Positions 9,206-17,138 of a stretch of DNA of 60,354 nucleotides are shown in pieces; position 1 is the first letter of the stretch; each line of letters begins with the position of its first letter. The notes beneath the pieces are model-generated. The model did not search any database. It was not told the origin of the DNA and was given only the letters and a program-made list of their open reading frames with translations. The stretch comes from Bacteroidales bacterium. GTDB taxonomy: Bacteria > Bacteroidota > Bacteroidia > Bacteroidales > Bacteroidaceae. Position numbers and translations under genes: made by a program. The DNA lies in contig SUXT01000005.1 of the NCBI GenBank assembly GCA_015060835.1, forward strand, positions 1-60,354, in the 5' to 3' direction.

Positions 9206-9862
9206 ATGGACAACCTGCTCGCACGTCTCACCGACATTGAATTTTCCTACGACCGCTCCCGCACGTTGCTGGAGGGGATAAGCCTCAACATCGGCCGACG
9301 CGATTTTATTGGTATCACAGGCCCCAACGGGTGCGGCAAAAGCACATTCATCAAATTGCTCACTGGCGAATTGCGCCCACGTAGCGGCAGAATAGAATAT
9401 TTCCTCGACGGCAAGGCTGTACCCTCAATATCCACAGGCTATATGCCGCAATATTCCGCCGTAGACAAACGCTTCCCGATATCAGTACACCACCTTATTG
9501 AGTCGGGGCTTCTATCGCCAAACAACTGTTGGAAGCCCTTTCCAAGCACAGAGGAGAAGAACAAAGTTGCAGCGGCCATAGAGCGCATGAACCTCACACA
9601 CATAGCCACACAGCCAATATACCGTCTGAGCGGAGGAGAGCTGCAACGCGCCATGCTTGCACGGGCGATAGTATCCTCGCCCCGACTGCTCCTGCTCGAC
9701 GAACCCGACACCTATCTTGATGCTGAATCCGAAGCACGGCTGTTCGAAATACTGCACACACTCAACAGGGAGTGCGCCATCATCCTTGTCAGCCACAACA
9801 GCGAGGCCATACGAAAGCACTGCACAAAAAACATTCTTTTAGGGAGAAGAGAGAGGGAGTAA
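9206..9862 (+). CDS. Metal ABC transporter ATP-binding protein (ZnuC-like)
   Basis: A 218-residue ABC ATPase with Walker A GPNGCGKST (39-47), signature LSGGELQRAMLARA and Walker B LLLLDEP followed by DTYLD. A switch histidine lies in ILVSHNSEAI. It belongs to the ZnuC/MntB-type metal importer ATPases and is slightly short, lacking the C-terminal extension of some members. It lies two bases after the binding protein, so the two surely work together. The usual next gene, a ZnuB-type membrane subunit, is missing here, and the following genes encode exported proteins instead. The permease must be elsewhere or supplied by another protein. Confidence 0.9.
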   Translation: MDNLLARLTDIEFSYDRSRTLLEGISLNIGRRDFIGITGPNGCGKSTFIKLLTGELRPRSGRIEYFLDGKAVPSISTGYMPQYSAVDKRFPISVHHLIESGLLSPNNCWKPFPSTEEKNKVAAAIERMNLTHIATQPIYRLSGGELQRAMLARAIVSSPRLLLLDEPDTYLDAESEARLFEILHTLNRECAIILVSHNSEAIRKHCTKNILLGRRERE

Positions 9863-9914
9863 ACTACAATAGCATTTCGACAGCTTCTAAATTCATGTTA
9901 AAAAATAAATATAA

Positions 9915-9946
9915 CACATTACCATTCTAATAATGTGCTATATTTG
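9915..9946 (+). promoter_or_regulatory. Promoter with overlapping inverted repeat
   Basis: TATATTTG at 9939-9946 is a perfect -7 TAnnTTTG, 21 bases before the ATG at 9968. Just upstream, CACATTA (9915-9921) and TAATGTG (9931-9937) form a perfect inverted repeat with a 9-base spacer, placed where the -33 element should be. No clear TTTG is seen, so the site could be activator- or repressor-controlled. The 72 bases between 9863 and 9934 contain no gene. Confidence 0.55.
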
Positions 9947-9967
9947 GAAAATAATTTTTCTACTACC

Positions 9968-10651
9968 ATGAAACGAATTGCCCTCACCCTCACACTCCTT
10001 ACACTGTTGGCAACCTACGCAACCGCACAATATTACCCCGTAGACACCGCAAGGCTCAACAAGGCATACGATGCTCTGATGAAAAAGCCACGCACTGCAA
10101 ACATAGAAAAGGAGTATCTCGAAGCATTTCCCACCACATGGATGGAGTTCTACATGACCTATCAGTATATAAATGACGAGAATTACAGCACTAAGATGGT
10201 GAAGCAATGCAATAAGCATATAGAAGCATTATTCAGCCTTAAGCATCTGAACGACACGACATTCTGCGAAAAGATAGTAAACCTCACTATCGGGATGAAA
10301 GAGAGTGGCGAGCAAACAACCCTTTTCCAAAGCTACCTGATGGGATATTTGCTCAAGAACGACAAATTGGTACTCAATTACCTCTCCAAACTAAGAAAAG
10401 GCCATCAAATGGAATTTTGGCAATTCTGTTGGTCCTCAGTGGCCGAGTGCAATTGGGAAGAACATTTCAAGACCCTGTACAAACGTAACAAAAAAGCATT
10501 ACCGCAGTTAATGGAAACTTCGCGCGTGGCATTCGAATATTTTTACAATGGTATAAATTACCCCGACCATTTCCCCCACAAGACTGAAAGCCACCAGCGC
10601 AAGCTCTACGACAAGTGTTACAAGACCTGTTTCGACGACTACAAAGAGTGA
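9968..10651 (+). CDS. Exported protein of unknown function
   Basis: A 227-residue protein. The ATG at 9968 gives a clean signal peptide, MKRIALTLTLLTLLATYATA, probably cleaved before QYYPVDTARL. The mature part is soluble, rich in Lys, Tyr, Phe and aromatic pairs, with no transmembrane helix and no domain I recognise; helical repeats in LNYLSKLRKGHQMEFWQFCW are possible. Cysteines occur near the C-terminus (DKCYKTCFDD). It is followed five bases later by a lipoprotein gene that begins with almost the same bases, suggesting the pair form a small exported module. Function unknown. Confidence 0.75.
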   Translation: MKRIALTLTLLTLLATYATAQYYPVDTARLNKAYDALMKKPRTANIEKEYLEAFPTTWMEFYMTYQYINDENYSTKMVKQCNKHIEALFSLKHLNDTTFCEKIVNLTIGMKESGEQTTLFQSYLMGYLLKNDKLVLNYLSKLRKGHQMEFWQFCWSSVAECNWEEHFKTLYKRNKKALPQLMETSRVAFEYFYNGINYPDHFPHKTESHQRKLYDKCYKTCFDDYKE

Positions 10652-10656
10652 TTACC

Positions 10657-11424
10657 ATGAAACGAATAACCCTCACCACCCTGACAGTAATAGCAATCAC
10701 ACTACTCGCCTCCTGCAAAAAGAGCGAAGATAATCACCCCGTAGCACCCGAAAAGCAAGATGCAGAACTTACACTCTGCGGTAACAGTTTCCTACGTGGC
10801 AAGGTCCTCTCCATTGTTGAAGACGGCGACTCTACAGTATTCATATACAACAGCAACAAACATGTGGTAGGGTTCAAGACATTTTCCAATGACAAACAGG
10901 TGGGAGAATGTAAATATTACAGCCGCAGCAATGGTTTCAACCAATACTATTTCAACTCCAAAGGCGAAGTTTCTGCACGCGATGTTGTGGAATACAACGA
11001 AAACAAGGACATCACCCTATGCGAATATCATGAATACATCTACCCCGATACAACTAAGTTAGTTCTCACCGAGCTTGTTTTCAACAGCTACGACAAGAAA
11101 AACAGGCTCGAAAGCACCTTTGAATATTTCTGCGACGGAATCCCCAACTATTATTCCCGTTACACATACGATGCTGACGGAACCGAAACAGAGACCTGCC
11201 GGCTTGCATCATCCGGCCGTATTTACACAATCACAAAGAGCCGCCGCGACACTCTTGGCAATATCATAGAGATGAGCGAAAATATGCCTGAGGACTCCCC
11301 CGATTGGAACCACACGACCGTAAAATACAAATACGACTCACACGGCAACTGGATAGAGCGCGAAATAAAACGTGAAACAACCGTCGAAACAAGAAAAAGA
11401 AAGATTTATTACCTCAACGAATAG
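10657..11424 (+). CDS. Lipoprotein of unknown function with YD-like strands
   Basis: A 255-residue protein starting MKRITLTTLTVIAITLLASC; the lipobox LASC puts the lipidated Cys at residue 20. The mature part has repeated beta-strand patterns such as YNSNKHVVGFK, YYFNSKGEVSARDVVEY, YSRYTYDADGTETETCR and YKYDSHGNWIEREIK, similar in rhythm to RHS/YD-repeat-like lipoproteins common in Bacteroidetes. No catalytic motif is seen. The 5' end shares ACCATGAAACGAAT with the gene before it. It is convergent with the WbqC-like gene: the stops overlap by 11 bases and no terminator lies between them. Confidence 0.75.
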   Translation: MKRITLTTLTVIAITLLASCKKSEDNHPVAPEKQDAELTLCGNSFLRGKVLSIVEDGDSTVFIYNSNKHVVGFKTFSNDKQVGECKYYSRSNGFNQYYFNSKGEVSARDVVEYNENKDITLCEYHEYIYPDTTKLVLTELVFNSYDKKNRLESTFEYFCDGIPNYYSRYTYDADGTETETCRLASSGRIYTITKSRRDTLGNIIEMSENMPEDSPDWNHTTVKYKYDSHGNWIEREIKRETTVETRKRKIYYLNE

Positions 11425-12025
11425 CCGCAGCACAATCCCTGAGCACAATAAGCCCTTCGGGGCCCATGTTGAAAAGCAGGTCGGCTATGCTCATGTTCGG
11501 CAGAAAGCCGTTGCGTTGCCCAAACACCTGATAATAGGGCAGGCTGCACAGTTCCATGCCCTGCGAGGGTTGTGCCAATGAGCGGACATCCTCTTCACCT
11601 GCTGCATCAGCGGCAGAATATTCCACAGTCTCCCTCTCTAACCCAAGAAGTCCGCACACCGTCGCGTGCAGCTGCATATTGAAATCTACGAGAAATTCTA
11701 TCTTCGTTTCGTAGAAAGGACGGAAATCGTCGGCATAATAGTCGAAGAAAGGGCTCTTTTTGTATGCACTCATGATAGCATTCCAATGCAGGCGACGCCA
11801 ATTGCCGTGGTCGCTTATCCTCACATCGCGCAGCGGCTGCACCCCGCCATGCACTACGGGGACGGTGAGGGGCAAGGGACCGTTTTCGGCTGCAATCACA
11901 GTGCGGTTGCGGTAGGTCTGTTTCACAAAAGGGGTGTCCACATCCCAGAGCAGCCTGTCGGCTGCAAACAGACGCACATACTGGGCGACCGGGGCAAGAT
12001 AGAGGGGATGGGCGATTATATCCAT
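11414..12025 (-). CDS. WbqC-like family protein
   Basis: A 203-residue cytoplasmic protein whose N-terminus, HPLYLAPVAQYVRLFAAD, and the block VKQTYRNRTVIAAENGPLPLTVPV fit the WbqC-like family (sometimes annotated as a glycine transferase in O-antigen loci; function not established). Further landmarks are SDHGNWRRLHWNAIMSAYKKSPFF and the Tyr-rich stretch after it. It is last of the dapB-lepB-wbqC group, nine bases after lepB. This neighbour pairing with lepB is familiar from Bacteroides-type genomes, which supports the family call more than the function. Confidence 0.85.
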   Translation of the reverse strand: MDIIAHPLYLAPVAQYVRLFAADRLLWDVDTPFVKQTYRNRTVIAAENGPLPLTVPVVHGGVQPLRDVRISDHGNWRRLHWNAIMSAYKKSPFFDYYADDFRPFYETKIEFLVDFNMQLHATVCGLLGLERETVEYSAADAAGEEDVRSLAQPSQGMELCSLPYYQVFGQRNGFLPNMSIADLLFNMGPEGLIVLRDCAAAIR

Positions 12026-12034
12026 GAAGAACTG

Positions 12035-13453
12035 TTACTTGTAGCTATCGACCATACGGAACAGACGGTTCCAGCGTATCTTGCCGTCGAACCATCCGCG
12101 ATCCTTGTCCAATGAGAGCCACACGAATATGGGCTTACCCACAATGTGGTCTTCGGGAACGAAGCCCCAGAAGCGCGAGTCGGCACTGTTGTGGCGGTTG
12201 TCGCCCATCATCCAATAGTAGTCCATCTTGAAGGTGTAGCTGTCGCTCTCCTCGCCGTTGATGAATATCTTTCCGTCCTTTACTTCGAGCTTGTTGCCCT
12301 CATATACGGCGATAGGACGCTCATATATGGGCAGATTATCGAGTGTCAGCTTCACGCTCTCGCCTTTACGGGGTATCCACACGGGGCCGTAGTTGTCGGG
12401 TGTCCAGCCGGTGTGCCCGTTCAGGGGATAGATAGCCTGTGTCATGTCGTAGTCGACAGGCTCTACATACTCCACAAGGTCGGTATATTTTTTCAACTGT
12501 TCGTAGCTCTTGGAGGTGAGCGGCAGTATGTACGAACTGTAGCAACGGGCAAGGTCCTCGTAGCTTATATCGAGTTGTCGGCGCAGACGCTCGGGCAGTT
12601 GCTTTTTGAACTTCACCCTATAGTTGTACTGCACATTGTCGGGCTGTTTGTTAGGTTTGCCATTGAGGAATATCTGCTTGTCCTTTATTTCGAAAATGTC
12701 GCCGGGCATTCCTACACAGCGCTTCACATAATTTTCGCGGCGGTCGACGGGGCGCCACATAATTTCGCCGAACTCTTCAGGGTGCTTCTCTATAAAGTCT
12801 TTACCCGCAGCATAGTAGAGGTCGTACACCGCACGACGGCGCTCAGCCGACAAACTGTCCATATTGGGTTTGTCGGGATAGCGGCTCTCTCCTATAAGGT
12901 AACATTCGGCATAATAGTCGATGTAGTTGGGATTGCTGAGCACAGTGTCGCCGGCGGGATAGTTGAATACAACAATATCGTTGAGCTTTATCTCCCCGAA
13001 TCCTGCCACACGCTCATAGGGCCACTGTATGCAGTCAAGGTAGCTCTTTGTGCCTGTTACAGGCATTGTATGCTGTGTGAGGGGCATACTCAAGGGAGTC
13101 TGCGGCTTGCGGGGGCCGTAGCTCATTTTGCTCACAAAGAGATAGTCACCTACGAGCAGCGATTTTTCGAGCGACGATGAGGGTATCACATAATTCTGAA
13201 AAAAGTAGAGGTTGACGAAGTAGACTGCCACAAGTGCAAATACTATGGCATCCACCCAGCTCATAACCTGTCGCAGTGTGGCATTCTTAGACTTTTTCCA
13301 CCATCCCCACGGGATGAATTTCGTTATATAGTTGTCTACGATGAACGGCACCACCAACAGTCCCAACCAGCTTTTCACCCAGATGAGGAATATGAAGTAG
13401 AGCGCCAATGCCACCGACAGTTTTATCCAATCCTTTTTTTCAGGCTTTCTCAT
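12035..13453 (-). CDS. lepB: Signal peptidase I
   Basis: A 472-residue type I signal peptidase, far longer than the E. coli enzyme, as is usual in Bacteroidetes. Two membrane segments lie at about 11-38 and 66-85. The catalytic serine is in IPSSSLEKSLLVGDYLFVSK (probably Ser94), the general-base lysine in NYVKRCVGMPGD, and the C-terminal box is GDNRHNSADSRFWG. A large insertion separates the lysine box from the last box, including repeats of charged and Tyr-rich strands. It releases exported proteins from the inner membrane. It lies 13 bases after dapB and nine before the WbqC-like gene. Confidence 0.96.
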   Translation of the reverse strand: MRKPEKKDWIKLSVALALYFIFLIWVKSWLGLLVVPFIVDNYITKFIPWGWWKKSKNATLRQVMSWVDAIVFALVAVYFVNLYFFQNYVIPSSSLEKSLLVGDYLFVSKMSYGPRKPQTPLSMPLTQHTMPVTGTKSYLDCIQWPYERVAGFGEIKLNDIVVFNYPAGDTVLSNPNYIDYYAECYLIGESRYPDKPNMDSLSAERRRAVYDLYYAAGKDFIEKHPEEFGEIMWRPVDRRENYVKRCVGMPGDIFEIKDKQIFLNGKPNKQPDNVQYNYRVKFKKQLPERLRRQLDISYEDLARCYSSYILPLTSKSYEQLKKYTDLVEYVEPVDYDMTQAIYPLNGHTGWTPDNYGPVWIPRKGESVKLTLDNLPIYERPIAVYEGNKLEVKDGKIFINGEESDSYTFKMDYYWMMGDNRHNSADSRFWGFVPEDHIVGKPIFVWLSLDKDRGWFDGKIRWNRLFRMVDSYK

Positions 13454-13466
13454 TTTTGTAGTTATA

Positions 13467-14222
13467 TTAGAAATTGAAAAGATCCTTCATTCCGAGGAAT
13501 CCGCTGTTATCCTTCACAAATTCGGCTGCAAGCACTGCACCGAGTGCAAAGCCGCTGCGGTTCTTCGCATCGTGGGTGATGGTGATGGAGTCGGCTTCAG
13601 AGTCGTAACGGATGGTGTGTATGCCGGGAACCTCATCGCGGCGGATAGCATTGATTTTCAGCTGTTCGGCAGTAGCATCAGCGCCTTTTGTGGTGCTACC
13701 GTCGGGGTTTACGAGGTCGCCCATAGCCCATTCGCTCTTTCTGTCAAGCTCGGCAATTATGCCCTCGGCAAGAGTGATTGCTGTACCGCTGGGAGCGTCG
13801 AGCTTGTGTATGTGGTGAGTCTCTGTCATTTCAACCGAATAACCGGGATAACGGTTCATTATCTTTGCAAGATAGCGGTTAACTGCCGAGAATATCGCAA
13901 CACCCAGGCTGAAGTTGCTTGACCAGAAGAGGGTTTTTCCCTGCTCCTCGCACAAATTCTTCATCTCCTCGCCATGTGCCTGCATCCATCCTGTGCTGCC
14001 GCTGACCACCTTGACACCTGCCGCCATTGCACGCTTGCAGTTGTCATACGCTACCGAAGGAGCAGTAAATTCAATCGCAACATCGGCCGAAGCAAATGCC
14101 TCGCTCTCGATGTCGGCGCTGTTGTCAATATCTATTTTCGAAACTATTTCGTGTCCTCTCGCAATGGCGATGCGCTCAATCTCTTTGCCCATCTTGCCGT
14201 AACCTATAAGTGCTATTTTCAT
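13467..14222 (-). CDS. dapB: 4-hydroxy-tetrahydrodipicolinate reductase
   Basis: A 251-residue NAD(P)H-dependent reductase of the lysine/diaminopimelate pathway. The Rossmann loop is IGYGKMGKEIERIA, the middle motif is EFTAPSVAYDN, and the active site HHIHKLDAPSGTA carries the catalytic His pair and Lys. The C-terminal end FALGAVLAAEF is also typical. Length is normal for the short Bacteroidetes form. It heads the dapB-lepB-wbqC group, whose products all serve the envelope. A weak -7 match lies at 14244-14251. Confidence 0.97.
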   Translation of the reverse strand: MKIALIGYGKMGKEIERIAIARGHEIVSKIDIDNSADIESEAFASADVAIEFTAPSVAYDNCKRAMAAGVKVVSGSTGWMQAHGEEMKNLCEEQGKTLFWSSNFSLGVAIFSAVNRYLAKIMNRYPGYSVEMTETHHIHKLDAPSGTAITLAEGIIAELDRKSEWAMGDLVNPDGSTTKGADATAEQLKINAIRRDEVPGIHTIRYDSEADSITITHDAKNRSGFALGAVLAAEFVKDNSGFLGMKDLFNF

Positions 14223-14243
14223 GATTCTTTATTTTATACGGCG

Positions 14244-14251
14244 CGAAGATA
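14244..14251 (-). promoter_or_regulatory. Possible -7 element for dapB-lepB-wbqC
   Basis: On the minus strand TATCTTCG differs from TAnnTTTG at one base. It lies about 22 bases before the dapB ATG. No clear -33 TTTG was found. The 79 bases between dapB and the acyltransferase gene hold nothing else. Confidence 0.35.
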
Positions 14252-14301
14252 GTAAAAAAATCCGTTATATTTCACCGCTTTGTGCCCACTGTTGCAGAAT
14301 G

Positions 14302-15498
14302 TTATCTGTTTTTTGAGAATTTCCTGGTAAGATAGCGTCGCACCGGCTCGTCGTATAACTTTAGAACGGCGTATGCCAGCAAAATGCTCGACAATACAAC
14401 CATCGACGCCACTACCCATGTCTCACCGAGCGTATAATACCTTTTTTCGATAAGCCATCTATAGAAGAGATACATTATCGGATAGTGCACGATGTAGAGC
14501 GGATAGGAAATATCGCCTAAGAATTTATTTATCCGCTTCGTTGCACTGTCTGCGCAATAGCCACAGGCACCCATCCACACAATCAGCGGGAAGAGCAAAA
14601 CTATGCACGCAACCTCGTAAATGGAGTTCAGACTTATGCCGTTTACGGGCGCAATGTAAGGCATTGAAAATATTGCCACAAGCATTGTCGTGCATATCCA
14701 GAATGCGCCTCTCACCCTACGGGGAACAAAGGTGCGGGCAAGCAACATTCCCATTGTGAAAGGGAAAAGCATACGCAAAAGTCCCCCGCAGAAATTCACA
14801 CCGTCGATAGTCCATCCTACACCCACGCATCCGTACCCCGAAATATCACCGGCAAAAAAGCAGATATGCGCAATGCCCAATGCAAAAGTGAGCATCGCAA
14901 GCATTTTTGTCGACAGACGGCGTATGAAAAATGCGTAAAGGATATTGCCGACATACTCGAAAAAGAGCGACCACGCAGGGCCGTTCAGCGGGAACATTTC
15001 CCCATTGCCACGCACCTCATAAGGAAGACCGGGCAAAGCCGGCACCATAAACATAGCAAACAGCAAGGCGAGCATTGTCAATGCGATGGGAGTTTCAACA
15101 CCGCTCCACTGCCGACTGCCATCAGCAATAAAAGCCACTGCACCTATCAATGCTCCCATCACCACCATAGGGTGCAGGCGTATCAGGCGGCGCTTGAAAA
15201 AATCACCGACACTCATCCTGCCCCAACGGTCGTCATAGGCATAGCTTATGACAAATCCCGACAGGATGAAGAAGAAATCTACAGCTATATGACCGTGGTT
15301 AAGAGTGGTGATAATGCCGTTGCCGGCGCCGTTGGTAACCTCGGCAAATGAAAAGCCCTCGAAAATATGGTAGATTAAAACCAATAGAGCCGCAACACCT
15401 CGCAACCCGTCAAGCAGTTCATAGTGGGGTTTTGTGTCGGCAAAGACAACCGAAGAGGTATCGGCAACCAACCGTTTCACTTTTTTTTCGACGGACAT
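14302..15498 (-). CDS. Acyltransferase family 3 (OafA/YrhL-type) membrane protein
   Basis: A 398-residue integral membrane protein with about ten helices. The N-terminal signature ELLDGLRGVAALLVLIYHIF includes the catalytic-type His, and FFFILSGFVISYAYDDRW follows with the Arg-containing loop FKRRLIRLHPMVV. Such proteins O-acetylate or otherwise acylate sugars on glycans, LPS or peptidoglycan from the membrane. There is no SGNH domain at the C-terminus. It lies five bases after the GH25 gene, so a role in modifying the envelope glycans that the hydrolase also touches is a reasonable inference, not proof. Confidence 0.9.
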   Translation of the reverse strand: MSVEKKVKRLVADTSSVVFADTKPHYELLDGLRGVAALLVLIYHIFEGFSFAEVTNGAGNGIITTLNHGHIAVDFFFILSGFVISYAYDDRWGRMSVGDFFKRRLIRLHPMVVMGALIGAVAFIADGSRQWSGVETPIALTMLALLFAMFMVPALPGLPYEVRGNGEMFPLNGPAWSLFFEYVGNILYAFFIRRLSTKMLAMLTFALGIAHICFFAGDISGYGCVGVGWTIDGVNFCGGLLRMLFPFTMGMLLARTFVPRRVRGAFWICTTMLVAIFSMPYIAPVNGISLNSIYEVACIVLLFPLIVWMGACGYCADSATKRINKFLGDISYPLYIVHYPIMYLFYRWLIEKRYYTLGETWVVASMVVLSSILLAYAVLKLYDEPVRRYLTRKFSKNR

Positions 15499-15503
15499 AC
15501 TTA

Positions 15504-16664
15504 CTATAATCTCCTGATATTCACATCAAACAGAGCATTGTTGTTTCCATGCACCCTACCTTTGTCCGTGAACTGCCATATTTTATAGTCCTTGAACTCT
15601 GGCTCAGTACTTCTATGATGTGCTATCCAGAAGTCATAGCCGTCAAATTCGGGAGAATTCAGATAATCCCTCTTCATGTTGGCAAAAGTGTAGATAATAG
15701 GTTTCACCCCTAGCGAATCCTCAACCACTTGGAGCCACTTCAAGACCTTTTCCCTGGTAGCCTTGACTCCAATCTCTTTAGCCTCCTTAGTAACTTCTAT
15801 ATCAAGGACAGGAGGCAGGTCGCCCGGTTCGTAGACAACATAATCCAAGAAATTCTTCAGTTGGTTCTCTACAGAACTTGTGGTGAGATGCATAAAATGG
15901 TACGAACCTCTCTGTTTATGATACTTTTTTGCATTACGCATATTGCTGAGATAATTCTCGTCGCGGACATCCGCACCCTCGGTAGCCTTGACAAACACAA
16001 AATCGACAGGAGAAAAATGGTAGTCTTTTTCCGGAACCGTTGTATAGGCCAGTCCATTCTTTTTGGTGTATATAGCCATATTGCCCCAATCCTTAATCTT
16101 GTTGTAGTGAGAAATATCAATCCCGAAGCTATGCTTATCAACATTGGCATTCATCGTCTTCTTGTCAATCACGCCAGCCTTCCACAAACCAAACTGTTTT
16201 TGTCCGATGCTGTCAACAAAAAGACCGATTCCCGACTTATGGCCGCCCTTCCACATTCCACGATAGGATGAACCGTTCTTGTACTTCATTGTACCATAGC
16301 CGTTGGGAGAAAGATTCTTGAACTGACCGGTATATTCATAGCGACTTGTAATCATAGAACCGTCTACCATTCCATTGGCATGCCAAGTGCCTTCATAAAC
16401 AGTACCTTTAGGCGTAGTCATGCGCCCTTGCCCGTAACGGCGGTTGTTTCTTGTGTAACCAGTGTAAATGAAGCCGTCCTCCATCTTCAGTTCGTTGACC
16501 TTAACTATTTCATAATTGAAATCATTATCGACAACCGTTTCACGTTCAGGCTCTTTATCATTGTCGTCCGAAAAGGCTCCACCAAATAGACTGCTTGAGA
16601 ACAATCCGAGAATATAAGACGACAATCCTATCAAAATGTATTTGAACAAATTATTCTTGAACAT
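15504..16664 (-). CDS. MORN-repeat GH25 lysozyme-like protein
   Basis: A 386-residue protein with three parts. Residues about 8-28 are one membrane anchor. Residues about 60-170 hold four or so MORN-type repeats (YTGYTRNNRRYGQGRM, YEGTWHANGMVDG, YTGQFKNLSPNGYGTM, YRGMWKGGHKSGIGLF). From about 180 a GH25 domain begins FGIDISHYNKIKDWG, with VKATEGADVRD, GSYHFMH, the acidic pair in PVLDIEV and the final IWQFTDKGRVHG. GH25 enzymes cut MurNAc-GlcNAc bonds. First of a two-gene operon with the acyltransferase. The MORN plus GH25 combination is noted as unusual. Confidence 0.9.
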   Translation of the reverse strand: MFKNNLFKYILIGLSSYILGLFSSSLFGGAFSDDNDKEPERETVVDNDFNYEIVKVNELKMEDGFIYTGYTRNNRRYGQGRMTTPKGTVYEGTWHANGMVDGSMITSRYEYTGQFKNLSPNGYGTMKYKNGSSYRGMWKGGHKSGIGLFVDSIGQKQFGLWKAGVIDKKTMNANVDKHSFGIDISHYNKIKDWGNMAIYTKKNGLAYTTVPEKDYHFSPVDFVFVKATEGADVRDENYLSNMRNAKKYHKQRGSYHFMHLTTSSVENQLKNFLDYVVYEPGDLPPVLDIEVTKEAKEIGVKATREKVLKWLQVVEDSLGVKPIIYTFANMKRDYLNSPEFDGYDFWIAHHRSTEPEFKDYKIWQFTDKGRVHGNNNALFDVNIRRL

Positions 16665-16693
16665 AAGTTTAATCTTAGTGTTAAAATATATTG

Positions 16694-16724
16694 CAAATAT
16701 AAAATTATTTTAATTCAGAGACAA
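16694..16724 (-). promoter_or_regulatory. Promoter for GH25-acyltransferase operon
   Basis: On the minus strand TATATTTG (16701-16694) matches TAnnTTTG exactly, and TTG (16724-16722) lies 20 bases upstream. This gives a leader of about 25 bases before the ATG at 16664. Confidence 0.65.
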
Positions 16725-16764
16725 CAATATTCCATTATTTCCATATTTTAAGCGCAACCGTACA

Positions 16765-17028
16765 TTAAGAAGCTGTTTGAATTTTCTTGAAAAATAATTC
16801 TATATTTGCGATGTTCATTTCGGCTTATTTGAGTCTATTTCGGCATCTTTTCTTTCTTATTTTTTGGAAATAGCCCGCTATTCCCTGCAAAATGCGAAAG
16901 AAAATCTACTCAAAATAGCTCTCAAATAATTCCGAAAGATAGTGCAAACGAGCGCAATGTAAGCTTGCTTACAATTGCAATGCGAGTGCCGCCTATCTTA
17001 TGAAAATAAAATTCAAACAGCTTCTTAA
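16765..17028. mobile_element. 264-bp foldback (MITE-like) element, copy 2
   Basis: The ends TTAAGAAGCTGTTTGAATTTT (16765-16785) and its exact complement at 17008-17028 form 21-base terminal inverted repeats. Inside, further complementary arms are seen: TTATTTGAG (16825-16833) with CTCAAATAA (16921-16929), TTTTCTTTC (16848-16856) with GAAAGAAAA (16896-16904), and an independent hairpin around 16950-16980. There is no coding region. A TA may be the target duplication. The right 94 bases also occur at 247-341. Non-autonomous transposition is an inference from this architecture. Confidence 0.8.
16776..16808 (+). promoter_or_regulatory. Consensus promoter carried by the foldback element
   Basis: TTTG (16776-16779) within the left terminal repeat is followed after 21 bases by TATATTTG (16801-16808), a full match to the Bacteroidetes promoter. 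It reads rightward through the element toward the nucleoside kinase gene at 17139. Whether it is used is unknown. Confidence 0.55.
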
Positions 17029-17065
17029 TTTTTATAAAAAAACAAGCACTCTTTCAAAAATATAT

Positions 17066-17073
17066 TATCTTTG
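17066..17073 (+). promoter_or_regulatory. -7 element upstream of nucleoside kinase
   Basis: TATCTTTG matches TAnnTTTG. It lies just outside the foldback element, 66 bases before the ATG at 17139. The -33 region falls at the element boundary (about 17041-17045), so the insertion may have replaced the original upstream sequence. Confidence 0.5.
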
Positions 17074-17138
17074 CGGTAATCCGCGAAGATATATGTACTC
17101 TTCGTGTGCACGCATATTAACCAACCAAACAGTCAGCT

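Noticed and set aside
9889-9900. CAGCTTCTAAAT-like match to the end of the foldback element
   Set aside because: Only about ten bases match and no second end or internal arms are seen; chance is likely.
12146-13180. 344-residue plus-strand frame
   Set aside because: Antisense to lepB, whose motifs are intact; composition is typical of a shadow frame.
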